A stretch of 64,000 nucleotides of DNA from NCBI RefSeq assembly GCF_014200505.1, contig NZ_JACHBX010000003.1, positions 62,001 to 126,000 of the forward strand. The letters are read 5' to 3'. Position numbers and translations under genes: made by a program. Source of the stretch: Massilia aurea (GTDB lineage: Bacteria; Pseudomonadota; Gammaproteobacteria; Burkholderiales; Burkholderiaceae_D). This document shows positions 8,365 to 16,527 of this stretch, in pieces; position 1 is the first letter of the stretch; the number at the start of each line of letters is the position of its first letter. The notes under the pieces were generated by a model. The model did no database searches, was not told where the DNA came from, and saw nothing but the letters and a program-made list of their open reading frames with translations.

Positions 8365-9765
8365 TCACCACCGTTTCAGCGCTGCGCCAAGTTGTTTCAG
8401 GCTTGGGGACAGTGCGCCCAGCACGTTGCCGATACGGGAAGTCTGCCCCGGCCCGAGCAAGCTGACGGCGGCCGCCAGCACCTTGTCGTCACGCGTACCG
8501 AACATGCGCGTGCTTTCCACGCCGGCACGTGTCGCGGGCGGCGCATCATCCTGTACCGGCAGGATCGCGGTGAGATGCTGCGCCAGGTCTTCCTCGCGCA
8601 GTGCCAGTCCCCTCGCACCAGCCTGCGCGCGATCCTGTGCCACGATCACGTCCGGCGTGATCCCGCGCGCCTGGATTTCGTGGCCATTGGGCGTGAAGTA
8701 GCGCGCCACCGTGAGCTTGACGGCACTGTCGCCGGTCAGCGGAAAGATGCTCTGGATCGAACCCTTGCCGAAGGTACGCGAGCCAAGCACGGTGGCGCGG
8801 CCGTGGTCCTGCAATGCGCCGGCCAGCAATTCGGCGGACGACGCCGACGCACCGTTGACCAGCACCGCCAGCGGCACCGTTCGCGCCCATGCGGGCAGGT
8901 CGGCCAGCACGTCCGGCTCGTCTGGCCGCTGGTAGAACCGCGGGTCGACCGTGACGGTGGCAGCGGAATCAGGATCGGCAGCGGTGGCACGCCCGCGCGC
9001 CGAAAATAATGGCGTCCCTGGTGGCAGGAACGCCCCGGCCACGCCGACCGCGGCCGACACCAGGCCGCCCGGATCATTGCGCACATCGAGCACGATGCCG
9101 CGCGGCGCCCCGCTTGGGTCGAGCGTTTTCAAGGCCGCAACCAGGTCGTGCGCGGTGCGCCCTTCGAATGCCGACACCTGGATCCATGCGATGCCGTTTG
9201 GCATTGCACGTGCCGTAACGGTCTGTGCCAGCAACGCGGCCCGGTGCAGCCTGGCGGTACGAACGGCGCCGCTGCCGCCCCGCCGGTACCCGATGTCCAG
9301 CGCGCTACCGGGCACGCCGCGCATGCGGCGCGCAATCTCGGGCAAGCGCATGCCAGAGAGCGTGGCACCGTCGATCGACGCGATCGTATCGCCCGGCTCG
9401 ATGCCGGCCAGGTACGCCGGTGAGTCTGCGGTGACCGCCGTTACCACCATGTCTGCGGCAGCGAAGTCGACACTGATGCCGATGCCGGTGTACTCGCCAG
9501 CCTCGTCCTTACGGACGGCATCGAGTTCATCCTTGTCCAGAAAACCCGAGTGCGGGTCGAGCGAGGCGAGCATGCCGGCGATCGCCCCTTCGAGCAGCTT
9601 CTTGTCGTCCGGCGCCTCGACGTACCGGGTTTTTACCAGCGCATAGGCCGAGAGCAAGGCCTGGAATTCGGCAGCGGGAACCACGACCGGCTCGCCTGCG
9701 CGGCAGGTGCTTGCGGCGACAAGGGGAAAGAGAAGGCAAAGAATGGTGGCGTGGCGTCGTTTCAT
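8365..9765 (-). CDS. S41-family C-terminal-processing peptidase (CtpA-like)
   Basis: A secreted serine protease of 466 residues. After the signal peptide (residues 1-23, ending TCRAG) come a short helical domain and a PDZ domain (about 90-170, with EYTGIGISVD and AGIEPGDTIASIDG). The S41 catalytic domain (about 185-380) follows. The likely Ser/Lys dyad is Ser309 in NGASASSAEL and Lys334 in TFGKGS, 25 residues apart as in CtpB. These enzymes cut proteins near their C-termini in the periplasm. The start at 9765 has AAGGA upstream and directly precedes the signal peptide; the extension to 9867 is not supported. Confidence 0.92.
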   Translation of the reverse strand: MKRRHATILCLLFPLVAASTCRAGEPVVVPAAEFQALLSAYALVKTRYVEAPDDKKLLEGAIAGMLASLDPHSGFLDKDELDAVRKDEAGEYTGIGISVDFAAADMVVTAVTADSPAYLAGIEPGDTIASIDGATLSGMRLPEIARRMRGVPGSALDIGYRRGGSGAVRTARLHRAALLAQTVTARAMPNGIAWIQVSAFEGRTAHDLVAALKTLDPSGAPRGIVLDVRNDPGGLVSAAVGVAGAFLPPGTPLFSARGRATAADPDSAATVTVDPRFYQRPDEPDVLADLPAWARTVPLAVLVNGASASSAELLAGALQDHGRATVLGSRTFGKGSIQSIFPLTGDSAVKLTVARYFTPNGHEIQARGITPDVIVAQDRAQAGARGLALREEDLAQHLTAILPVQDDAPPATRAGVESTRMFGTRDDKVLAAAVSLLGPGQTSRIGNVLGALSPSLKQLGAALKRW

Positions 9766-9893
9766 GAGTCGGTGTCCTTGATGATCGACCGATTCTCTGC
9801 TGACCGCGTGTTGTGTGCGGTTAAGCGCTTGTAAGCAGGTGTAAGCAGGGGCTGTGCAGATCTGCATTCAGCGCTGGCGCCTCAGTTGCATTC

Positions 9894-11087
9894 TCAGAAC
9901 AGGTCCAGCTGCCCTGCGCCCTGAGTAGTGCCTCGGCGTGTCGTCGCGGGCACCACCACTGGTCGCCGGAATTGCGAGCGATCGAGCCGCCCGAAACGCC
10001 CGCGCAATGACTTGAAGCCAAGGCGCTCGACCGCTTTTTCAAAGCGTTGCCGGATCAGGTCGGCCCAGACGCCGTCACCATGCATGCGCTGTGCAAAGTC
10101 GGCATCGTAGTCCTTGCCGCCGCGCATTTCGCGAATGCGGTTCATCACCCGCTGCGCGCGGTCCGGGAAATGGGCTTGCAGCCACTCTTGAAACAGCGGA
10201 TTGACTTCGTGCGGCAGGCGCAGCACCGTGTAGTGGGCGCCGACCGCGCCGGCGTCGCGCGCCGCTTCAAGGATGCGTTCGATCTCGGGCTCGGTCACGA
10301 ACGGGATGATCGGCGCCACGCTCACGCTGACGGGAATGCCGGCGTCGGTCAGCGTACGGATCGTGCGCAGACGCCGCATCGGCGCGGCCGCGCGTGGCTC
10401 CAGCGTGCGCGAAATCTGCGCGTCGAGTGTCGTGAGCGTCACCGCCGCGCAGGCCAGGTTGTTGGCCGCCATCGGCGCCAGCAGGTCGATGTCGCGCTCG
10501 ATCAGCGACGACTTGGTGATCAGGCCAAGCGGGTGGCGGCATTCGGACAATACCTCCAGTACCTGGCGCGTGATCTGGCGTTCGCGCTCGCAGGGCTGGT
10601 AGGCGTCGGTGTTGACGCCAATGGCGATGTGTTCGGGGATGTAGCCGGGCTTGGCGAGTTCGCGCCGCAGCAGTTCGGGAGCATTGACCTTGGCGAAGAG
10701 CCGGGATTCAAAATCGAGACCCGGCGACAGGCCGAGATAGCTGTGCGTGGGCCGCGCGAAGCAATAAATGCAGCCGTGCTCGCAACCCCGGTAGGGATTG
10801 AGCGATACGCTGAACGGTATATCGGGCGACGTGTTGCGCGACAGGATAGTCTTGGCGAACTCGTCGGTGACCATGGTCTTGAACGCGGCCGATTCACCGG
10901 TCGACCCGGCAGCCGATTCAGAATCGGCATCAGACCAGCCGTCGTCAAAACGCTCGCGACCGTTGACCTCATAGCGTCCTTGCATATTCGACACCGCACC
11001 ACGCCCCTTGCGTGCGACGCGCGGCGGCGCCAGCATGACGTGTTCTTCTATCCGCTCGCGGCGGATGGGCTCATCGGTGTCGATCAT
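9894..11087 (-). CDS. PA0069-family radical SAM protein (SplB-like)
   Basis: A 397-residue radical S-adenosylmethionine protein. The cluster-binding CX3CX2C is at Cys102, Cys106 and Cys109 in GCEHGCIYCFARPTHSY, followed by YLGLSPGLDFES, the family signature. It is related to spore photoproduct lyase by fold, but its substrate is unknown. The ATG at 11087 has GGAG 8 bases upstream. A CTGT-N8-ACAG LexA operator lies 15 bases above the ATG, so it is very likely induced by DNA damage. That fits a role in DNA or nucleotide repair (inference). It is the last gene of a minus-strand run that includes ubiG. Confidence 0.9.
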   Translation of the reverse strand: MIDTDEPIRRERIEEHVMLAPPRVARKGRGAVSNMQGRYEVNGRERFDDGWSDADSESAAGSTGESAAFKTMVTDEFAKTILSRNTSPDIPFSVSLNPYRGCEHGCIYCFARPTHSYLGLSPGLDFESRLFAKVNAPELLRRELAKPGYIPEHIAIGVNTDAYQPCERERQITRQVLEVLSECRHPLGLITKSSLIERDIDLLAPMAANNLACAAVTLTTLDAQISRTLEPRAAAPMRRLRTIRTLTDAGIPVSVSVAPIIPFVTEPEIERILEAARDAGAVGAHYTVLRLPHEVNPLFQEWLQAHFPDRAQRVMNRIREMRGGKDYDADFAQRMHGDGVWADLIRQRFEKAVERLGFKSLRGRFGRLDRSQFRRPVVVPATTRRGTTQGAGQLDLF

Positions 11088-11102
11088 GGCCGCTGCTCCA
11101 TA

Positions 11103-11118
11103 CTGTATTTTTATACAG
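11103..11118. promoter_or_regulatory. LexA box (SOS operator) of the radical SAM gene
   Basis: The 16-mer CTGTATTTTTATACAG is an exact CTGT-N8-ACAG SOS operator with an AT-only core, the form bound by LexA in beta- and gammaproteobacteria. It ends 15 bases before the ATG of the minus-strand radical SAM gene, so bound LexA would block transcription start. No other exact LexA box was noticed in the window. Confidence 0.8.
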
Positions 11119-11196
11119 CATATTACGCCGCTACCCCATCAAATTCAAGCGCCAGCTGCCAGATGAGCATCAGACTACTGTTCCCAGCTGCTCCGG

Positions 11197-11916
11197 TCAG
11201 GTCGGACGGGCAAAGGTCGCCAGATAGTTCACGCTCGTATCGCTGCACCATGAGGCCCGATGCAACACCGGCAGGTAACGCATGCCGCGCAGATCGATCC
11301 GCTGCAGCCCGGCCCCGGAGGCTGCAGCCAGCATCTCGGCGGGTGTGACGAAGCGACGCCACTGGTGCGTGCCCCGCGGCAGCACGCGCATCACGTACTC
11401 CGCTGCCACGATGGCCAACAGATAGCTCTTCCAACTGCGGTCGATCGTCGACGCCAGCAGCAAACCACCGGGCGCCACGCGCCGAGCTACCTCTTCGATA
11501 AAGGCGTTGGGGTCGGCCACATGCTCGGCCACTTCGAGCGCCAATACGACGTCGAAGCATTCATCGGGCCGCAGGACAGTCTCCAGTTCGCCCAGGCGAT
11601 AATCGACTACCGCGCCGCTGGCGTCGGCGTGGCGTTGCGCCGCCGCCAGGTTGCCGGGAGAGGCATCGATGCCGACCACCTGCGCGCCACGCAGTGCCAG
11701 CGGTTCGGACAGCAGCCCGCCGCCGCAGCCGACGTCGAGGATGCGCAGGCCCGCCAGCGACATATCGGCGCGGCCGAAATGCGACGCCATGCACTCAAGC
11801 AGATAAGCCTGGCGCAACGCGTTCGTGACATGTAGCGGCCGCATCGGTCCGTTCGGATCCCACCAGGTGGCGCCGAGGCGGTCGAAGCGGGCGATTTCGT
11901 CTGCAAGCGCGCTCAT
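11197..11916 (-). CDS. ubiG: UbiG-family O-methyltransferase
   Basis: A SAM-dependent methyltransferase of 239 residues. It carries the UbiG hallmark FDRLGATWWDPNGPMRPLHVTNALRQAYL at the N-terminus (in two parts, residues 11-39) and motif I ILDVGCGGGLLSE (59-71). UbiG does both O-methylations of ubiquinone synthesis. The length is normal. The start is shared with the end of the upstream oxidoreductase (4-base overlap), which argues for translational coupling. That unusual neighbourhood leaves open that this is a specialised paralogue rather than the housekeeping ubiG. Confidence 0.8.
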   Translation of the reverse strand: MSALADEIARFDRLGATWWDPNGPMRPLHVTNALRQAYLLECMASHFGRADMSLAGLRILDVGCGGGLLSEPLALRGAQVVGIDASPGNLAAAQRHADASGAVVDYRLGELETVLRPDECFDVVLALEVAEHVADPNAFIEEVARRVAPGGLLLASTIDRSWKSYLLAIVAAEYVMRVLPRGTHQWRRFVTPAEMLAAASGAGLQRIDLRGMRYLPVLHRASWCSDTSVNYLATFARPT

Positions 11917-12950
11917 GTTTGGTCTCCGCTCGCAGCAGCGGTCACCAGCGCTGCCAGGGCGCGGCCGGAGCGCCAGGCGCCTTCCACACCGCCGCCGGCA
12001 AGGGCATCGCCGCACACGCCAAGCCCCATGCCCGCGTCCCACCAGGCGCCGTCGGCCGGCTCGTCACCGGGCGCCGCTGCCAGCGTTGCATACAGCCAGC
12101 GATGCACGGCCGCGAAGCGCCAGGCGAGAGCGTCGCCGACACAATCGGCAAGCGCCGCCTGCAGCATCGCCTGCACCTGGTCGGCTGGCGTGTCCAGATG
12201 CGCGCCGGTCCAGTCGGGCGTTGCGTGCACCACCCACTGGGCCTGCCCCGCCAGCACTGCGCGCGCCGGCTTGGCATCGTTGCGCACCACCAGCGCCAGC
12301 GGGCCGGATGCGGGCAGCGCCAGGTCCCAGTCACAGCCCGTTGCGGGCGCGTCGGTTGTTCCCATCAAGACCCAGACGGGCAACATCGGCACAGCCTGCG
12401 CGCGCGCGGCCCAATCCGGGCGATGCACGCCCAGCAGCGCGGCCGCCTGTTGCGGCGGGATCGCCAGCGCCACGGCGTCGAAGCCATCGGCCACGGTCGC
12501 ACCGGCACTCTCCAGAGACCACGTTGCGCCGCTGCGCCGCACGCCATCCACCGTGCACAGCGTACGCAACGGCAGGTCCTTCAACAACGCGCGGCACAGG
12601 GCCGGCATGTCGGGCGTGGCAACCCACATCACGCCGCCAGGCAGGCCTGCGCTGTGTGAGGCCAGGCGCGGCGTCCAGCGCGCCAGCAGCCCGGCGCGCT
12701 GCCCCTGCTCGACGAAATCCAGGAACTCAGCGCCCGTGACAGCAAAGCACGGCGTCCCGTGATCCAGGCCCAGCACGGCATCGGCATCGGCGCTATCGAG
12801 CGTCACACGCCTGGTGGACATCCTCCCGCCAACGCCGCGCGACTTGTCGAACACCTGCACCGCATGCCCGGCATCGGCCAGCGTGCGCGCGCAGGTGGCC
12901 CCGGCAATGCCGGCTCCCACCACCGCTACCCGTAGGCTCGTGCCACTCAT
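11913..12950 (-). CDS. FAD/NAD(P)-dependent oxidoreductase, renalase-like
   Basis: A 345-residue flavoprotein of the amine-oxidase/renalase type. The Rossmann motif VAVVGAGIAGATCARTLADAG is at residues 8-28, with the ribose-binding acidic residue in VFDKSRGVGGRMSTRR (33-48). A C-terminal FAD contact CGDALAGGGVEGAW is also present. The substrate is unknown. The ATG at 12950 overlaps the DUF393 gene's stop by 4 bases, and its own stop overlaps the ubiG start by 4 bases, so all three are coupled. A longer frame to 13268 covers the DUF393 gene in another frame and is not real. Confidence 0.82.
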   Translation of the reverse strand: MSGTSLRVAVVGAGIAGATCARTLADAGHAVQVFDKSRGVGGRMSTRRVTLDSADADAVLGLDHGTPCFAVTGAEFLDFVEQGQRAGLLARWTPRLASHSAGLPGGVMWVATPDMPALCRALLKDLPLRTLCTVDGVRRSGATWSLESAGATVADGFDAVALAIPPQQAAALLGVHRPDWAARAQAVPMLPVWVLMGTTDAPATGCDWDLALPASGPLALVVRNDAKPARAVLAGQAQWVVHATPDWTGAHLDTPADQVQAMLQAALADCVGDALAWRFAAVHRWLYATLAAAPGDEPADGAWWDAGMGLGVCGDALAGGGVEGAWRSGRALAALVTAAASGDQT

Positions 12951-13324
12951 CGCTTGCTGCCGCGGCCGCGCCACAGCGGCCGCATGACGAGGAACAGGCG
13001 GTAGGCCGGCTCCAGCAACGCCAATGCGAGCCTGGACCCCAACAAGCGTCCAAGGCAGGCCCAGCGCGGCAGGGACCGCCACAGCAGGGTGAATGCCTCC
13101 GCCCCGCTGGCCAGGGTGCCATCGGGACGACGCATGTGCAGGCGCGCCATGGCAGCCTCGCGGTTCAGTCCCGGGCCAAGCGCTTCGGGGGCGCAGTGGG
13201 CGACGTCGACCCAGCAAACCTGGTCTGCGCCGTCCTGACGCTGATAGAGAGCGATCTCGCGGGTGCATACGGGGCAGCCGCCGTCGTAGTACACCGTGGG
13301 GGAGGTTAAGGATTGTTCTTGCAT
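12947..13324 (-). CDS. DUF393/DCC-family thiol-disulfide oxidoreductase
   Basis: A 125-residue protein with the family motif YYDGGCPVCTREI near the N-terminus (Cys17 and Cys20 forming a CxxC), so a thioredoxin-like redox role is expected. The physiological partner is unknown. The ATG at 13324 gives MQEQSLTSPT directly before the motif. First of three coupled minus-strand genes (DUF393, FAD oxidoreductase, UbiG-like). Confidence 0.85.
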   Translation of the reverse strand: MQEQSLTSPTVYYDGGCPVCTREIALYQRQDGADQVCWVDVAHCAPEALGPGLNREAAMARLHMRRPDGTLASGAEAFTLLWRSLPRWACLGRLLGSRLALALLEPAYRLFLVMRPLWRGRGSKR

Positions 13325-13381
13325 GATTTGATCATACAGGAAACAGGTCAAAATGCGGTTCACCGTCACGGGTGTTTCGGT

Positions 13382-14062
13382 TTAATGCCCGGTTAAACGG
13401 TTCACGCCCTGTTCATCAGATTGCCTTGCGTTGCCTGCGAGGGATCCGGCAGCGCAAGTGCGTACGTAGGCCGCTTGTTGTGCGACAAACCCGTCGAAAG
13501 CGTCGAGCAGTGGGCTGAAGTGCGCGGACGCGTTTTCCAGTTGCCCCAGGGCCTGCGCCGCCGCTTCCAGGCTCGACAGCTGATGCGGCGCGTGCGCCTT
13601 GCGGATGCGGTAGCTCGACGGCGCCACGTCGGTCAGTGCCAAGCGCGGCAGCCGTTGCAGCGCCGGGTTCAGGTACAGCATCTTGCGGCTCTTGCGCCAA
13701 GTGGCGTCGAGAAGCACCAGCCGCAGGGCCTCGGCAGGCAGCGCCGGCATCGGCAGCGGTGCGGGCAGGCCGGCATCATCTGGTGTGGCCGGATACAGCA
13801 ACACGGGCGTGCGCCCATCCGCATGCAGCAGGCTATCGAGCACCCCGGTATCGAAGGCTTCGCCGGTCGCCATCACACTGCCGGTGACGCACAGGTGCAG
13901 CAAGCGCGCGCTGTTCTTGGCGTTGCCCACTTCCAGCGGATGCTGCAGGATCAGCAGGTGCGCCTGCGCCTGCACCGGTGTGATCCAGCGACAAATGCAG
14001 GCCGACTGCGCCCGCAAGCACCTCTCACAGACAGCGCGCTTCAAGCCAGCCGCACCGGTCAC
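13382..14062 (-). CDS. tapT: tRNA-uridine aminocarboxypropyltransferase (DTW-domain, TapT)
   Basis: A 226-residue DTW-domain protein. The N-terminal zinc site is Cys12, Cys15, Cys22 and Cys24 (CERC...CIC), and the active-site signature is in VLLDATWRKSRKMLYL. The family makes acp3U at position 47 of tRNAs, using S-adenosylmethionine. The Asp-Ala-Trp form replaces the textbook Asp-Thr-Trp. Its start overlaps the end of the efflux outer-membrane gene by 4 bases, so it is translated from the efflux mRNA, an unexpected pairing. It ends shortly before the DUF393 gene. Confidence 0.88.
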   Translation of the reverse strand: MTGAAGLKRAVCERCLRAQSACICRWITPVQAQAHLLILQHPLEVGNAKNSARLLHLCVTGSVMATGEAFDTGVLDSLLHADGRTPVLLYPATPDDAGLPAPLPMPALPAEALRLVLLDATWRKSRKMLYLNPALQRLPRLALTDVAPSSYRIRKAHAPHQLSSLEAAAQALGQLENASAHFSPLLDAFDGFVAQQAAYVRTCAAGSLAGNARQSDEQGVNRLTGH

Positions 14063-15438
14063 GGCGCTGGCGTCCAGCCGCCACCCAGCGCCCGGTACAG
14101 ATCGACGTGCGCCGCCAGCAAACTCGTGCGCAGTTGCAGCGCGGCGAGATCGGCACTGAACGCGGTACGCTGCGCGTCGAGCTCTTCCAGGTACGACGCG
14201 TAGCCGTTCGTGTAGCGGTTGTGAGCCACGCGCAGCACCTCGCCGGCCGCCGCGCGCCGTGCCTCGGCTTCCAGCAATTGCCGCTGCAGGCCATCGATCG
14301 ACGCCAGCGCATTCTCGGTCTCGGCAAACGCCGTGCGCACCACGGATTCATAACCGTAGATGGCGCGATCGCGCACCGTGCCGGCGATTTCAGCCTGCGC
14401 ACGCAGGCGGCCCGCGTCGAACAAGGGCGCAAGCACACTGCCGCCGATGCTCCACAATTCCGTTGGCGAACGCAGCAATTGCTTGATGCCGCCCGCTCCT
14501 GCCCCGAGCGACGCCGTCAGCCGGATCGACGGCAGCAACGCATCGCGCGCGACGGCCAGGCTGGCATCGGCCGCGGCAATGGCCTGCTCGGCCTGGGCGA
14601 TGTCGGGCCGGCGCCGCAGCAGTTCGGATGGCAAGCCGGCGCCCGGGGTCGGTTCACGCAGCGACAGCAGATCGGTACCGCGCGCAATCGCGCCCGGACT
14701 CGCGCCCAGCAGCAGATTCAATGCCTGTTCCTGCTGCGCCACCTGCCGCTCGAGCTGCGGCACGGTGCCGGCCGTTGCGTGCAATTCAGCTTCGGCCTGC
14801 GACATTTCCAGGCGCGAGCTGTAGCCCACCTCGAACTGGTGCCGCGCCAGGTTATACGAGCGCTCGCGCGAAGCCAGCGTGGCCTTGGCCAGCGCCAGCT
14901 GGGCGTCCAGGCCCAGCAAATTCAGATAGCCCGACGCCGTATTGGCCGCCACCGCCAGCGCCGCTGCTTCCAGCGCTGCCTCTTGCGACAGCGCCTCGAA
15001 CCGCGCCGCCTCGACGGTGTTGGCCACGCGGCCGAACAGGTCCAGCTCGTAGCTGGCCTGCACGGCGCCCACGAGCGACGTCGATTCAATCGGCGTGCCT
15101 TGTGGGCCGATGGCACGCGCCCGGGTCGGCGCCAGCGACAGGTTCAGCGCCGGCAGGCGCGCGCTGTCGGCCACGCGAATGCGCGCCTGGTATTCCTGCA
15201 GCCGCGCGCGAGCCACCTTGAGGTCGCCATTGTTCGCCTGCGCCTGTTGTACCAGAGCGTCCAGCGCCGGATCGCCGAACGCGCGCCACCAGTCACGCTC
15301 GACGCTGGCATTCGCGCCAGGCAAGGTCGTGCGCCATGCCACCGGCACCGTCACCGAGGACGGTGGCGCCGGCTGCGGCGCCATCGCGCAGGCGGCCAAC
15401 AGCAACGGCGCCGCCAGAACCACCAACCGCCGCTTCAC
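14059..15438 (-). CDS. Efflux system outer-membrane lipoprotein, NodT/OprM family
   Basis: Outer-membrane channel of a tripartite efflux pump, 459 residues. The signal peptide has a lipobox ending LLLAAC (Cys17), so the mature protein is lipidated. Two outer-membrane efflux repeats follow, with the usual ERDWWRAFGDPALDALV and LPSELLRRRPDIAQAEQ segments. The start is a GTG at 15436-15438 that overlaps the stop of the HlyD gene (GTGA), giving translational coupling. Together with the HlyD and DHA2 genes upstream it forms an EmrAB-TolC-type pump. Confidence 0.93.
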   Translation of the reverse strand: MKRRLVVLAAPLLLAACAMAPQPAPPSSVTVPVAWRTTLPGANASVERDWWRAFGDPALDALVQQAQANNGDLKVARARLQEYQARIRVADSARLPALNLSLAPTRARAIGPQGTPIESTSLVGAVQASYELDLFGRVANTVEAARFEALSQEAALEAAALAVAANTASGYLNLLGLDAQLALAKATLASRERSYNLARHQFEVGYSSRLEMSQAEAELHATAGTVPQLERQVAQQEQALNLLLGASPGAIARGTDLLSLREPTPGAGLPSELLRRRPDIAQAEQAIAAADASLAVARDALLPSIRLTASLGAGAGGIKQLLRSPTELWSIGGSVLAPLFDAGRLRAQAEIAGTVRDRAIYGYESVVRTAFAETENALASIDGLQRQLLEAEARRAAAGEVLRVAHNRYTNGYASYLEELDAQRTAFSADLAALQLRTSLLAAHVDLYRALGGGWTPAP

Positions 15439-16526
15439 CGCTGCCCCGCGTTCGCCGTGGCGGCAGCGGCCGTATCGATCGTCGTCACCACCGACATCCC
15501 GGGCCGCAGGCGGTTGGCCAGCGGCTGGTTCGGGTCGATGCTGATGCGCACCGGAATGCGCTGGGCGATCTTGACGTAGTTGCCGGTGGCGTTGTCCGGC
15601 GCGATCACCGAAAACTCCGAGCCGGTGGCGGGCGCGATGCGCTCGACGTGGCCGCGCAGCTTGGCGCCGCCCAGCGCGTCGACACTGAAACTGACCGGCT
15701 GGCCGACGGCCACCCCCGCCATCTGCGTTTCCTTCATGTTCGCGATGATCCACATCTGGTTCGGCACCAGCGCGGTCAGCTGCGCGCCGGCGTTCACGAA
15801 GGCGCCCTGACGCACGGTCACCTGCCCCAGCTGACCGTCGCGCGGCGCGGTGATGTTGGTGTTGGCCAGGTCGATCTCGGCCAGCTTGACCGCCGCTTCG
15901 GCGCTGGCAACCGCTGCCTCGAGGGCGGCGCGGTTGACGCCGACGGACGCCAGGTTCTGGCGGGCGATCTCGACGGAGGCACGCGCCTGGTCGCGGCTGG
16001 CGGCGGACTGGGCGCGGGTAGCGCGCGCGGCGTCGAGTTCGCGCGCCGACAGCGAACCGTCGGCCGCCAGCTCTTCCACGCGGCGCAGGTCGGCGCTGCT
16101 GCGCCGGGCCTGCGCTTCGTTCGATGCCAGCAGCGCCTGGTTCTGGGCGATGGTGGCGCGGGCGCTGGCGTTCGTCTGCGCGAAATTGGCCAGCGCCGCC
16201 TTGCGGTTGGCCAGTTCGGCCCGTGCCTGCGCCAGGCGCTGGATCGGGATCCGGTCATCGATGCGCAGCAGCAGCTCGCCCTTCTTGACGGTCTGGAAAT
16301 CCTGCACGCGGACCTCGGTCACGTAGCCGCTCAGCTGCGGACTGATGATCGTCACCTGGCCGCGCACCAGCGCGTTCTCGGTTGCCTGCAGCGCACTGCG
16401 AAACGGCGGCAGGTTCCAGGCATACAGCACGATCAGGATGCCGACGAGCGCGATGGCGGCAAAGGCCAGCGCACTGAGGATGATCTTGCGCTTCGGGCGC
16501 GTGGGGGTAGGAACAGGTTCTGACAT
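15435..16526 (-). CDS. HlyD/EmrA-family membrane fusion protein
   Basis: Periplasmic adaptor of an efflux pump, 363 residues. A single N-terminal membrane anchor (about 15-37, ILSALAFAAIALVGILIVLYAW) is followed by a lipoyl half-motif and a long alpha-helical hairpin (about 90-200). The beta-barrel has NMKETQMAGVAVGQPV and the second lipoyl half carries DGQLGQVTVRQGAFV. It starts one base past the stop of the upstream DHA2 transporter and overlaps the following outer-membrane gene by 4 bases, so the three parts are made together. Confidence 0.93.
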   Translation of the reverse strand: MSEPVPTPTRPKRKIILSALAFAAIALVGILIVLYAWNLPPFRSALQATENALVRGQVTIISPQLSGYVTEVRVQDFQTVKKGELLLRIDDRIPIQRLAQARAELANRKAALANFAQTNASARATIAQNQALLASNEAQARRSSADLRRVEELAADGSLSARELDAARATRAQSAASRDQARASVEIARQNLASVGVNRAALEAAVASAEAAVKLAEIDLANTNITAPRDGQLGQVTVRQGAFVNAGAQLTALVPNQMWIIANMKETQMAGVAVGQPVSFSVDALGGAKLRGHVERIAPATGSEFSVIAPDNATGNYVKIAQRIPVRISIDPNQPLANRLRPGMSVVTTIDTAAAATANAGQR

Positions 16527-16527
16527 A

